Assembly: GCA_019359415.1 (NCBI GenBank)
Contig: JAHHHH010000009.1
Coordinates: 62,001 to 126,000 of the forward strand
Direction: 5' to 3'
DNA: 64,000 nt
Source: Iphinoe sp. HA4291-MV1
Lineage (GTDB): Bacteria > Cyanobacteriota > Cyanobacteriia > Cyanobacteriales > Nostocaceae
Shown here: in pieces, positions 52,709 through 61,790 of the stretch
How positions within the stretch are numbered: the first letter of the stretch is position 1
How the letters are laid out: each line of letters starts with the position of its first letter
Notes under the pieces: model-generated
What the model saw: the letters and a program-made list of their open reading frames with translations, nothing else
Told to the model about the DNA's origin: nothing
The model's database searches: none
Program-made: the position numbers and the translations under genes

Positions 52709-53587
52709 TTATACTTCACACAGAGCAAAAACACCTAATTTTTCTTCCAACAAGAACTTCAACACTGACTGTGTAGCCAAAACTAACCCTATTCTGGCTT
52801 GAGCGAGTTCTGGTGAAGCAGTTTTCACTTCGCCAAAAATTTGGCATTGACACCAGAAAGTTTCAAAAACCCGGCTTAAATCCAAAGCAGCTTTTTCCCA
52901 GTTAACTGAGTCATCCAAATTGGGATCCTCTAGCCTGTCTACCACTCGTACTAACTCATTAATGAGGAGATAGGAAGCTGGGTGATTGAAGCGCAGTTTT
53001 TCATCACTGTTGAGCCAAGGTATGGAATTGGGACTAACAATACTTGACAAAAGCCTCTGCTTAGTATAATTACAATCATCAAGATTTGATTTCCTCTGTT
53101 TCATCAATCCCTCGTTAACCGCTAGGCGCAAAAGCGAGCAGCAGCGTGCATGAGTGTATTGCACGGCAAACAAGGAAGATGAATAAGTTATGTTTTCTCC
53201 TACTTCCTCATCTTTCTCGTCTTCCCATCCTCTCTGTGCAAGGCTTTGTAACCAAGTAGCCAAGAACGGGTGAGTTACTTCCAAGTGAATCCAGCCAGGG
53301 GAGGTGACTTGAATTGTAAAATCTTTGTCATAGTTTGCTGAAATATGAGAAACAATCCCACTAGCAATCTCCATCGCGGAGTATTTCTCAGATTTCTCCA
53401 GGCGCAAAGCTATACCTGAAATATAAATAATTTTCCTCTTCTTTCTATCTTGAGATAGAGGAATATTTTTATTTTTTGTGCATTTTATCGTCTTGTAGTT
53501 GATATAAATACTCAGCGCAGTCGTTAATTTGCTGTATATTAACTGCTTAATTGATGCGTACTTACTTACTGATAACTTTCGCTGCAC
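52709..53587 (-). CDS. ArgS-like protein lacking the catalytic core (DALR domain)
   Basis: 292 aa. The N-terminal part (SIKQLIYSKLTTALSIYI, then YSAMEIASGIVSHISANYDK and QVTSPGWIHLEVTHPFLATW) resembles the additional N-terminal domain of arginyl-tRNA synthetase. The C-terminal part (FAVQYTHARCCSLLRLA, FNHPASYLLINELVRVVDRL, ARIGLVLATQSVLKFLLEEK) is the DALR anticodon-binding domain. The HIGH/KMSKS Rossmann core is absent, so it cannot aminoacylate. It may bind tRNA or regulate. The start is GTG 53587; a later start is possible. Confidence 0.75.
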   Translation of the reverse strand: MQRKLSVSKYASIKQLIYSKLTTALSIYINYKTIKCTKNKNIPLSQDRKKRKIIYISGIALRLEKSEKYSAMEIASGIVSHISANYDKDFTIQVTSPGWIHLEVTHPFLATWLQSLAQRGWEDEKDEEVGENITYSSSLFAVQYTHARCCSLLRLAVNEGLMKQRKSNLDDCNYTKQRLLSSIVSPNSIPWLNSDEKLRFNHPASYLLINELVRVVDRLEDPNLDDSVNWEKAALDLSRVFETFWCQCQIFGEVKTASPELAQARIGLVLATQSVLKFLLEEKLGVFALCEV

Positions 53588-53844
53588 GTAAATGTTAAGT
53601 AAACTTACTGTTTTTTGAACGTTTGTATTTTATGTCATCTCTCTGAGGAAGTAAGTTATAATTAGAGAATGAAAAATTAGAATTGTGCAAAATTTAATGA
53701 ATTTAGAGTAAATTTTACTACCATCATTGTACAGTAAGAAGTATAACAAAAGAGTAGAAGCTTGCTTTCTACCTTTTGAATGGCTGGCACGGTTAGGTTT
53801 TATGCCTGAAGTGCCAACATAGAAGACACTCCTTGCACCTTTTT

Positions 53845-54603
53845 ATGACGTCTTTGTCTTCAGCCGAACGCTCTTTGTTACCTATGCAATCTCCATCCTC
53901 CTTTTCTGAGGCATCACGTCCTTTTTTGACTTGGCAACGAATTCTTGATTGGGCTCAGGAACACTACCGCTGCCGCACCTTTAGCAAAGATGAGCGCATT
54001 CCAGCCCGACCTGGATTGCTGTATTTGGTGCAAAGAGGTGCGATCCGCATGGTGGGAACCGCCCAGGTTAGTGCGACTGCGAGTCAGCTAACATCTCGAC
54101 GCATCAATAGAACCCCCGAAGAAGCTTTCTTAGGGTTTGTTGGTGCAGGACAACCGTTTGAAATTGTTGCTCAGTCACCATTCACGCTCCAAGCTTACGC
54201 CCATGTTGACCAAACTGCTGTGCTGTGGATGTACTGGCACGATTTGGACAACTGGCCTCACTTCCGCCGCGAAGTGATGGATGCCTTTAGGTATCAGCAC
54301 CAGCGCAAGCTGCTGTGGCTGAGCGCCTTGGGACAACGGCGCACGATTGACCGACTCTTAGGATTCCTCACATTGTTGATTGAGGAATATGGAGAACCGG
54401 CAATGAGCGACACTGATCCAGATGTGATTCGCGGTTATTGCTTGCCTTTCCCCCTCACCCATGCCCAAATTGGCAGTGCGATCGGTTCGACTCGTGTCAC
54501 CGTCACCCGCTTAATGGGCAAATTGCGTCAACGCGGCTTAATCCTTACTCAAGGCGACAATCTCATTTGCTTACCGGCAGAGTCAATTAACAGAACCAGC
54601 TAA
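53845..54603 (+). CDS. Crp/Fnr family (NtcA-like) transcriptional regulator
   Basis: 252 aa. The N-terminal cyclic-nucleotide-binding-like domain (PARPGLLYLVQRGAIRMVGT, FVGAGQPFEIVAQSPFTLQA) is followed by a dimerisation helix and a C-terminal HTH. The recognition helix reads LTHAQIGSAIGSTRVTVTRL, nearly identical to NtcA, so it may bind NtcA-like GTA-N8-TAC sites. The effector domain is divergent and has an insertion (ATASQLTSRRINRTPEEAF). I chose ATG 53845 over an in-frame TTG 53833. It is not NtcA itself. Confidence 0.85.
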   Translation: MTSLSSAERSLLPMQSPSSFSEASRPFLTWQRILDWAQEHYRCRTFSKDERIPARPGLLYLVQRGAIRMVGTAQVSATASQLTSRRINRTPEEAFLGFVGAGQPFEIVAQSPFTLQAYAHVDQTAVLWMYWHDLDNWPHFRREVMDAFRYQHQRKLLWLSALGQRRTIDRLLGFLTLLIEEYGEPAMSDTDPDVIRGYCLPFPLTHAQIGSAIGSTRVTVTRLMGKLRQRGLILTQGDNLICLPAESINRTS

Positions 54604-54615
54604 AGCAATAGGGAT

Positions 54616-55085
54616 GTAGTGGAGAGAGAAGTTTGACAAACCCTGCTTGGGTAATGAGTTTCTGTCTCTGCTTAGTTAGCAGTAAGTTGGCAAAAGGGAC
54701 ATCCGCTTGCTGCTTGAATTGACCAATCTGTTTGACCACCACAAACAGATTGCATTTAATTGAGTACTTTCCGTCGTATTGGAAAGCCTTAATGTTCAAT
54801 AATGTTCAATATATTTCGCTTACCAGAACATTCACCAAGGGAGGACAAATGATTCTTGGTAGGGAACTAAGAATTGCCTTTGTGTCTGCCCCAAAGGCAG
54901 AGGTTAAGTAGAACATTGAGGAACGATCTCTGGGGCAGAAGCGTAGTAGATGCTACTAGTACTACCAGCCACTTTTTTGCAGCGCTTGGGTGGTTGTGGA
55001 GACAAACTCCACGTTAGGCAAAGAAAGCTTGACCACCCAAGATGTCTTGCAAAATTGTTTGATAATGACATATTCAGCTTTAGCT
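54616..55085 (-). pseudogene. Decayed duplicate of the PstS-like gene
   Basis: On the minus strand in different frames: NVEFVSTTTQALQKSG, SIYYASAPEIVPQC followed by a stop, VPYQESFVLPW followed by a stop, and NLFVVVKQIGQFKQQADVPF with ANLLLTKQRQKLITQAGFVK. Each aligns in order with the C-terminal half of the intact PstS-like protein just upstream (NVSYVGTTTEALRKVA, GIYYASAPEVVPQC, NLFVISKQNGQTDQQAGDAY). Several frameshifts and stops; the N-terminal half is missing. Confidence 0.85.
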
Positions 55086-55146
55086 ATTAATGGCTTTGAA
55101 TTGATCCGCCTTTAGCAAGGTTGACAAAAACTCCATATTAGGTTAA

Positions 55147-56223
55147 CTACTTAATTCTGACAAAACCAGCCTTTTCAATCAGTTCTTGACCTTGAGATGT
55201 CAGCAGCCAATTTGTATAAGCATCCCCTGCTTGCTGATCTGTTTGACCATTTTGTTTCGAGATAACAAATAAATTGCGGGTAATTGGGTAGTTTCCACTA
55301 CGAAACGCTTGAGCATTTAAATGGTTACGCTTGCTGGGACATTCAGATGAAGGTATAAAAGGTTCTTGATAGGGAGGAACCAATTGCCTCGAAACACGCC
55401 CCACTGGCAGGGACTTAATCATACATTGGGGCACAACCTCTGGAGCAGAAGCATAGTAAATTCCACCAGGACTCAAAGCCACTTTTCTGAGAGCTTCAGT
55501 CGTCGTGCCGACATAACTTACGTTTTTACCAAAATCCTCTTTGTTTAAAACATTTTCGACAAAAAACTCCACTGTACCCCCAGCTTCTTTGCTGCGAGTG
55601 TATGGTACAATAGGCAGATTTAAACCACCCACCTGTTGCCAGTTAGTTATCTTGCCGGTATAGATATCTTTGATCTGGGAAACGGTTAAACCAGGAATGT
55701 TAAGGTTTTGGTTGACAGCGATCGCAATGCCATCAATTGCTACTGGAATTTCTTTGAGACTAAATCCTTTTTGTTGAGCCTTTTGGTTTTCTTCACCCTT
55801 GAGCGGGCGAGAAGATTGAGAAAAAGCGAGTTGATTGTCTATCAACATCTTAATACCAGTACCAGAGCCTGGTTTTTCAACTGCGGGTTGAACGTAGCGT
55901 AAAATAAACTGAGGGCAAGTCTTTTGAAGTTCGGGATCTACATCTTTACGGATGGGTGCCCATGTAGTGCTACCACCGTAGTTGAATGTCCCCGCTGGTA
56001 GATTTGGCACACTACTACAACTGGTTGTCGTAGGGTTTGCAATAGCAGAGGTATTAACTGGGTTCTTATTCGCCGAAGGGTTGACAATAGGAGTAGAGTT
56101 AATTTGGTTTCTACTACTTATTTGACCCCACCGTTCTATAAGAAACCATAACCCGCCAAAGGTTAAACCAATAGTTACGAGAATGGCTAAGAAAAGGCCA
56201 AGCGTTTCGTTTTTCTGAGACAT
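55147..56223 (-). CDS. PstS-like phosphate-binding protein, membrane-anchored
   Basis: 358 aa. One N-terminal transmembrane helix (about 10-28, LFLAILVTIGLTFGGLWFLI) anchors a periplasmic-binding fold. Family signatures are FNYGGSTTWAPIRKDVDPEL, GSGTGIKMLIDNQLAFSQSS, ISQIKDIYTGKITNWQQVGG-like wording (seen as VSQIKDIYTGKITNWQQVGG) and PYTRSKEAGGTVEFF. No lipobox is present, so membrane anchoring replaces lipidation. It starts 23 bp after a Ser/Thr kinase gene, so sensing or signalling rather than uptake is plausible. No pstCAB genes are nearby. Confidence 0.88.
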   Translation of the reverse strand: MSQKNETLGLFLAILVTIGLTFGGLWFLIERWGQISSRNQINSTPIVNPSANKNPVNTSAIANPTTTSCSSVPNLPAGTFNYGGSTTWAPIRKDVDPELQKTCPQFILRYVQPAVEKPGSGTGIKMLIDNQLAFSQSSRPLKGEENQKAQQKGFSLKEIPVAIDGIAIAVNQNLNIPGLTVSQIKDIYTGKITNWQQVGGLNLPIVPYTRSKEAGGTVEFFVENVLNKEDFGKNVSYVGTTTEALRKVALSPGGIYYASAPEVVPQCMIKSLPVGRVSRQLVPPYQEPFIPSSECPSKRNHLNAQAFRSGNYPITRNLFVISKQNGQTDQQAGDAYTNWLLTSQGQELIEKAGFVRIK

Positions 56224-56246
56224 AAATGGGTATTAGCACCAGAAGT

Positions 56247-57653
56247 TTATAGCAGCAGAGATAACAATTTGTAAATAAGACGAAATAGTGCTGTAACTGC
56301 GATCGCCACTAAAGCAGCTGCTATAGACAAAATAACGACTTGCCCAATGGTAAGACCGCCCCGTAATAAGAATAGAACAATCGGTAATGTAATTGCAGGA
56401 AAAATTAATAAATCAGATCCTCCAATCCATCGCCTCCATTGGGCAAAAATTAATCCTGACAAAATGATAAAAGCAGCAGCTAGTGTCATTATTGGTGATT
56501 GCAGCAAACTGAAAAGACCAATTGTAATCAATGCTCCTTCAAAACCACTAAACGCCGCTGCGGTTAACACTTTAATTAGAGAAAACTTCTGTGCAGGTGG
56601 CTTTTGTACTTGCGTTTGAGTCTGTGTTTGCTGTGACTGTGCTCGTCCAGTGACAGAAGGCTGACGGGGATTGATGTGTGTAGGAAGTATAGGCTTTTGA
56701 ACTGCGTCGAGGGCATCTAAAACTTCCTGCGCTGACTGATAACGTTGATTAGCAGCGCTGAGGAGCATCCTGTCTAAAATATCAGCAAGGTGTGGACTGA
56801 CAGTGACATGATCCCGCCACTTCCACTGGTTACTATAGGCATCAAATAGTTGACTAAGATCTTGTTCGCCCGTTAGTAACATGACGACTGTCACAGCCAA
56901 CGCATACAAGTCTGTAGATGGAAATACTCGACCTCCGGACATTTGTTCGGGTGGAGCAAATCCTAAAGAATAAATTCCCGTGGAAGCACCTGATATACTA
57001 GTAGGAGCGTTTGTAACCTGTTTGACTGCGCCAAAATCTAACAAGTAAAATTTGCCGTTACGATGGCGCATAATGTTAGAAGGTTTGATGTCTCTGTGAA
57101 TAATACCTTTTTCATGAACAAATTTGAGTACCGAGAGAATTTCTCGCAAAATTTCCAACACTTCTTGTTCTGAATACTTGCCCTTTTCGGCTAATTCTTC
57201 TTCTAGGTTTTGTCCATCGATATATTCCTGTACTAAATAAAAGAATTGATCTTGCTGTCGGGCTTGCAAGCCAGGAATTATCACTGGAAAGAAAGCGTAC
57301 AAGTCTGGAATTTGCTCGTGTTGGCGTCCTATCTCCTCTAAGACTACTGCCTCTCGTTCAAACAGATCTTGTGCTAATTGTAGTTGAGTTGGGCTTAAAT
57401 CTCCCGCAGGTTGAAATTGCTTCACCACGCATTGACGCATTCCCGGGGTACGGCGATCGCGTGCTAAAAACGCTGCTCCAAATCCGCCCCGTCCTAAGAG
57501 TTTTGTCGGCAAATATCGTCCGTCCAACATGAGGGGCATTCCACAAGCAGTACAGTATTTCTGCTGCACCGTTCTTATGGTCGCATTATCATCCAAATCT
57601 GGAAAAAGGTTTTGTGGGCGAGGACAGTGTGGACGAGTGCAATAAATTTCCAT
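56247..57653 (-). CDS. Membrane-bound Ser/Thr protein kinase with N-terminal zinc ribbon
   Basis: 468 aa. Cys5, Cys10, Cys34 and Cys37 form a zinc-ribbon-like N-terminus (IYCTRPHC ... YCTACG). The Hanks-type kinase domain (about 48-330) has G-loop LLGRGGFGAAFLA, lysine VVKQF, the catalytic loop IHRDIKPSNIM (Asp188) and DFGAVK. A Gln-rich linker follows, then three hydrophobic segments at the C-terminus (about 375-465). It precedes the PstS-like gene by 23 bp, so the two are probably co-transcribed. Confidence 0.92.
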   Translation of the reverse strand: MEIYCTRPHCPRPQNLFPDLDDNATIRTVQQKYCTACGMPLMLDGRYLPTKLLGRGGFGAAFLARDRRTPGMRQCVVKQFQPAGDLSPTQLQLAQDLFEREAVVLEEIGRQHEQIPDLYAFFPVIIPGLQARQQDQFFYLVQEYIDGQNLEEELAEKGKYSEQEVLEILREILSVLKFVHEKGIIHRDIKPSNIMRHRNGKFYLLDFGAVKQVTNAPTSISGASTGIYSLGFAPPEQMSGGRVFPSTDLYALAVTVVMLLTGEQDLSQLFDAYSNQWKWRDHVTVSPHLADILDRMLLSAANQRYQSAQEVLDALDAVQKPILPTHINPRQPSVTGRAQSQQTQTQTQVQKPPAQKFSLIKVLTAAAFSGFEGALITIGLFSLLQSPIMTLAAAFIILSGLIFAQWRRWIGGSDLLIFPAITLPIVLFLLRGGLTIGQVVILSIAAALVAIAVTALFRLIYKLLSLLL

Positions 57654-58057
57654 GATTTGTCAAGTCCATAGTCTATAGTCAGTCAATGGTCAATAGTCAA
57701 GAGCTAATGACTAATGAACGCCACTTGCTATCTCCTGCACAGACGCTGTTTTGAACAACGGGGGCAAAACCCCAACGCCCTTACGGGTATCTCCTCCACC
57801 AGACGCTCTTGCGCAATTCGTGAGCTTCCTCCAAGAGGATGCACGCCAGCTAAGCGGATGCGGGAAACCCTAACTCCTCCGCTTAATCCGCTCGTTCGCT
57901 CATTTGCTCGTTCAAAATGAAGAATTTTTTTGAATGCGTGCATTTTGAATTTTGAATGCTTGAGAAGCGAGGTAGCTCACCAATCGCCTAGGCAGGTTTA
58001 CCCTCTTGGAGCTTACTCACTGCAACGCAGTGGCTCCTAATGACTAATGACTACATC
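57654..58057. other. Repeat-rich intergenic region
   Basis: Contains the 21-bp repeat shared with 850-870 (here 57779-57799), several GC-rich dispersed repeat fragments and a TTCAAAATGAAGAA / GCATTTTGAATTTTGAATGC stretch. No supported coding sequence. Confidence 0.45.
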
Positions 58058-59068
58058 TTAATCATCGTCAGAATGATGAGCTCCTATATCCACTGTACTG
58101 ACCACTATGGGTTTGTGTGACGTTTTTAACACTTCTAAATTCCATCCAGGTGTCGCAAACTGGGGTAGAATTTCCCGACTAAACGCTTCTGCTGCCTTAG
58201 ATCTGTAACGATTGGGATTAAAAATCAGCCTCAGCATCCGCTTAACGACCACACTTTCAATGGGAGCACGATGCAGAACCCCCATTTGTAACTCTTTAGC
58301 AATTGCCGAAGTTGAGACAAAAGCAGCCCCCAAACCAGATTGCACAGCATTTTTAATTGCTTCTATGGAATTTAGTTCCATTTCAATTTTAAAACGCCGT
58401 GTATCAATGTCAGAGCGTGATAGTACTTGGTCGATGACCTTGCGGATAGTAGATTGAGAATCGAGAGCTATAAATTGTAATTTATATAGGTCTTCTCTTT
58501 GAATCATTTCAAGTTTGGCAAAGGGATGCGCTACAGGAATAATCAGTGCTAGTTCGTCCTCAGCGTAGGGAATAATTTCCAAAGATTCCACTAGTTCAGC
58601 TGGAATTTCGCCACCGATGATTGCTAAATCCACCTGTCCGTTAGCCACACTCCAAGCAGTTCTGCGGGTAGAGTGGACGTGCAATTGCACTGCCACATCT
58701 GAATACTTTTGTCGGAAGATCCCAATCATCCGGGGTAAAAGATAGGTACCGGTAGTTTGAGAAGCACCAACAATCAAAGTACCGCCTTGGAGATTTTGTA
58801 AATCCTCAATAGCGCGGCAGGTTTCCTGACACAGACTGAGAATTTGCTCACCGTAGCTTAGAAGTAAATGTCCAGCTTCGGTTAGTTGGGCACGACGTCC
58901 TCCACGGTCAAATAACGGAACATCTAGCTGCCGTTCTAGGTTTTGCACTTGCAAGCTAACAGCAGGCTGGGAGACGTACAGGCTATCAGCGGCGCGCTTG
59001 AAGCTCCCTTCTGCGGCAATTGCTTTAAGAATACGTAACTGATCTAAAGTGAAAGGAAGGTCAGACAT
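58058..59068 (-). CDS. rbcR: LysR-type regulator of the RbcR/NdhR (Ycf30) group
   Basis: 336 aa. The N-terminal winged HTH is typical LysR ([40 protein letters not shown]). The effector domain runs from [20 protein letters not shown] to [19 protein letters not shown]. This group controls RuBisCO, carbon-concentrating and NDH-1 genes in response to carbon metabolites. The nearby ndhF-type NDH-1 gene on the other strand fits that context. Assignment between RbcR, CmpR and NdhR is not certain from sequence alone. Confidence 0.82.
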   Translation of the reverse strand: MSDLPFTLDQLRILKAIAAEGSFKRAADSLYVSQPAVSLQVQNLERQLDVPLFDRGGRRAQLTEAGHLLLSYGEQILSLCQETCRAIEDLQNLQGGTLIVGASQTTGTYLLPRMIGIFRQKYSDVAVQLHVHSTRRTAWSVANGQVDLAIIGGEIPAELVESLEIIPYAEDELALIIPVAHPFAKLEMIQREDLYKLQFIALDSQSTIRKVIDQVLSRSDIDTRRFKIEMELNSIEAIKNAVQSGLGAAFVSTSAIAKELQMGVLHRAPIESVVVKRMLRLIFNPNRYRSKAAEAFSREILPQFATPGWNLEVLKTSHKPIVVSTVDIGAHHSDDD

Positions 59069-59262
59069 AAGGCTAAACCCACAAACTTTGAAAGGAGCGG
59101 CATTAGTAATAAACCAGCGTAAGAAGCCTTTTGGCAGGCCGTGATTTCTTGCATCTTAAACTTGAAGGCTTCACTCGAAAAAGACAGTAGCATATCATCT
59201 TGACTTAAAGTTCCCTTTTCCACTTTCTAGCCCATTGAAGTGGATTTTGAGGGGAATTGTGT

Positions 59263-60219
59263 TTAAACTCCACCTAGTTTTAAAAAGCTTGAAAGCCTTT
59301 CAATTTTAGTTTCACAATTCCGATACACCCCTCTACCGTCTCCCCTCAAAGGAGAGACAATGGTATTGTTCCCCCACAGCAGGGAGACTTTAGGCGGGTA
59401 AGCTGTTACAACAAGCCTCCTACTACAACAGTCTTGCCAGAGTAACAACGTTCTCATTGTGATATTTCGCCCTCCAACCGAATCTGCACATAACTCAAAC
59501 CCATGACTTTTGCTACAGGGAACAGTCAATCCTTGATTTGGACAGTTGTGTTTATTTGTATGTCCATAACAAGGATGGAACTGATTGCAATAATCAGTAT
59601 CCACTTTTCTGGCTGAAGAAGTATTCATTACAACTTTAGAGTTGATAAAGCCATCTAATTCAGCATACGACCATTTGGACTGAGAGACATTTGCTTTTCG
59701 CGGCTCTTGGTCATAGGAAACAGGGTACAGATGACAGCACCGCCTCCTATTACTTGTTCTCTGCACCCTGCTATTATATATTTCTCTACTTAGATAATTA
59801 GGGAAAATACGTAAATATAAAGTCAACTTTTCCAGTATGATGAAGTTCTTGTAAGTTACAATTTGTTTCGTAATATAGTCATTAATTTTAATAGTAAATT
59901 GTTTACCTCTTCCAAAAAATACCATTAGTCTAGGTTGAACAAAGAAAATACCTTTTTGCTGTGGCGTTTTTTTTGTGTAACGCTCACGACGACTGACTTT
60001 GTGCAATACCTCCTTTTCTGATTGGCTCAGAGCTAGATACTTTTGTAACCTCATATCTAAGAACAATTTACTTTTCTCAAATGCTACCCCCAAGATGCAA
60101 TTAAGACAACTTTGGTCAACAAGAGTGACTTCCTGTAACAAATTTTCTCTTTCGGAAGTTGCAATCAACTTCTCTTTAGCAGTGAAAACTTGCTTCAAAT
60201 CAGACGGTAGCTTTTTCAT
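59263..60219 (-). CDS. Unrecognised ORF, doubtful (318 aa)
   Basis: A 957-bp open frame without recognisable domains. The first 130 residues (VFTAKEKLIATSERENLLQE, then KYLALSQSEKEVLHKVSRRE) have plausible helical composition. The second half is rich in Cys, Ser and Arg with no pattern, and its end translates repeat-like DNA (SPLRGDGRGV). No ribosome binding site is evident before the ATG. It could be an orphan gene, the remains of one, or chance. Confidence 0.3.
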   Translation of the reverse strand: MKKLPSDLKQVFTAKEKLIATSERENLLQEVTLVDQSCLNCILGVAFEKSKLFLDMRLQKYLALSQSEKEVLHKVSRRERYTKKTPQQKGIFFVQPRLMVFFGRGKQFTIKINDYITKQIVTYKNFIILEKLTLYLRIFPNYLSREIYNSRVQRTSNRRRCCHLYPVSYDQEPRKANVSQSKWSYAELDGFINSKVVMNTSSARKVDTDYCNQFHPCYGHTNKHNCPNQGLTVPCSKSHGFELCADSVGGRNITMRTLLLWQDCCSRRLVVTAYPPKVSLLWGNNTIVSPLRGDGRGVYRNCETKIERLSSFLKLGGV

Positions 60220-60388
60220 CAGGTGATACTATTCTATGGTGCTGATGAATGTTATTAACTGGTGTTCGTCGTCTAACGCACATATTGTCTGGAGGCAGGA
60301 TATCCTGCCAGAGATTTTCTTTACATAGTTTGTGGTATTCGTTGTACTAAACTAAGTTTCCTTTAAATTACTTCATTTACTTACGCGT

Positions 60389-61105
60389 ATGATGCAGCCG
60401 ACTTGGTTGACCCTTAGTCATTTTGTCATGCTAGGACTACTATTTGGTTTTGCAATTGTCCATAGTGGAGGTGCTGCCCTGCGTCCTTGGGCAGAAAAGT
60501 ATATTGGATGTAGGCTTTATCGCATTCTCTTTGCATTTACCAGCCTGCCATTGGTTGTCATATTAATTATTTACTTTTTTAACCACCGCTACGATGGCTT
60601 GCAACTTTGGTATATCCAAAGTGTACCGGGAGTGCAGCAATTCGTTTGGGTACTGTCAGCAATTTCGTTTCTGTTTTTGTATCCTGCTACTTTCAATCTA
60701 CTAGAAGTTGCTGCTATCCAAAAGCCTCAAGTACATCTCTATGAAACAGGAATTATTCGGATCACCCGCCATCCACAGATGGTGGGACAGATTATCTGGT
60801 GTGTTGCTCATACCCTTTGGTTGGGTACGAGTTTTACCCTTGTGACTTCAATTGGGTTGGTGTTACATCACTTATTTGGGGTATGGCATGGTGATCGCCG
60901 TTTGAGCGATCGCTATGGGGAAGCCTTTGTTCAAGTCAAACAGCGTACTTCTATCATGCCTTTCGCAGCTGTTCTTGACGGTCGTCAACTTATCTTATGG
61001 CAAGAATTTCTTCGTCCCGCTTATCTGGGTGTCGCTGTTTTTGTGTTATTACTTTGGTGGTCACATCCGGTGTTGCTTGCAGCAACAGCTCAAATAAAGT
61101 TGTGA
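60389..61105 (+). CDS. NnrU / Z-ISO-like membrane protein
   Basis: 238 aa with six or seven transmembrane segments. The segment ITRHPQMVGQIIWCVAHTLW, followed by VLHHLFGVWHGDRRLSDRYG and QRTSIMPFAAVLDGRQ, closely recalls 15-cis-zeta-carotene isomerase (Z-ISO) of plants and its bacterial relatives of the NnrU family. Z-ISO uses heme b with His ligands, and conserved histidines are present here. An activity on carotenoids is possible, but NnrU-family function in cyanobacteria is not settled. It lies between the LysR regulator and the thioredoxin gene. Confidence 0.82.
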   Translation: MMQPTWLTLSHFVMLGLLFGFAIVHSGGAALRPWAEKYIGCRLYRILFAFTSLPLVVILIIYFFNHRYDGLQLWYIQSVPGVQQFVWVLSAISFLFLYPATFNLLEVAAIQKPQVHLYETGIIRITRHPQMVGQIIWCVAHTLWLGTSFTLVTSIGLVLHHLFGVWHGDRRLSDRYGEAFVQVKQRTSIMPFAAVLDGRQLILWQEFLRPAYLGVAVFVLLLWWSHPVLLAATAQIKL

Positions 61106-61790
61106 TTTTAACATAATCTCATTTATTAACAGAGGTTGATAAGATAAAATATTCATCTCACCTCATCAACTGCTACCAAATCAATGTAGGATGAATTGAA
61201 GTAGCTGTAGGTGGGGGTGCGCTTAGTCGTTTTGAGATTTGACATTTGGTAGTTGCTAGTCAACTGCCAAAACAGGGGAAGGCTTGATAATTCGCCATTT
61301 TCTTTTCTATAATCAACTAAAGTTGATTATAATTGGCGAAAAACAAGATAACCAACTGCGACCAATACTTGAAAAAGTCCTCAATACTTGTGCAAGAGCG
61401 TCTCGCTCCAGAGCGAAGCCTGTGGATAAGAAGAGCCATTTCCGTGTGGATATATTCTCCGTTGTTCGCCTTTGGCGTCTCCCTCTGGGAGAAGGGATGG
61501 GGATGAGGGCCTCTCCCTTAGCAATAGGGGGGAAGAACTGCCTATGTGTATCATAGGCATCTGGAGATAGACTGTGTGCAAAGGTGAGGTCTCCAACAGG
61601 TTGGCGAAAAAACTCCTCTTTGATAACGGCTATTAAGAGTAAAAGGTTTGAGAGAGTTACGGTCTTAAATGTCTTCTTTTTTTGTCAGCATTGCAATAAA
61701 CAATATTTACATGATTCTGACAACGCACTCCCCCCTGCTAACAGTTAGTTTTGATACCAAAACCCAAAACCATATTATTCCAGAGGCGTC
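61106..61790. other. Intergenic region with nested palindrome
   Basis: About 685 bp. It contains the palindrome at 61291-61340 described separately. At 61395-61520 there are dispersed GC-rich repeats (GCGTCTCGCTCCAGAGCGAA and GGCGTCTCCCTCTGGGAGAA). Open frames here read through those repeats and are not protein-like. Confidence 0.45.
61291..61340. promoter_or_regulatory. Nested perfect palindrome
   Basis: TATAATCAACT (61308-61318) - AA - AGTTGATTATA (61321-61331) is a perfect 24-bp palindrome. It is flanked by TTCGCCA (61291-61297) and TGGCGAA (61334-61340). It may be an operator, a hairpin of the NnrU transcript's 3' end, or a small repeat element. Confidence 0.45.

Noticed and set aside
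57714-57943. Overlapping short frames on both strands upstream of the kinase gene
   Set aside because: They translate GC-rich dispersed repeats and have no supporting start context.
61284-61556. 90-residue open frame after the NnrU-like gene
   Set aside because: It reads through the nested palindrome and dispersed GC-rich repeats; no protein-like pattern.
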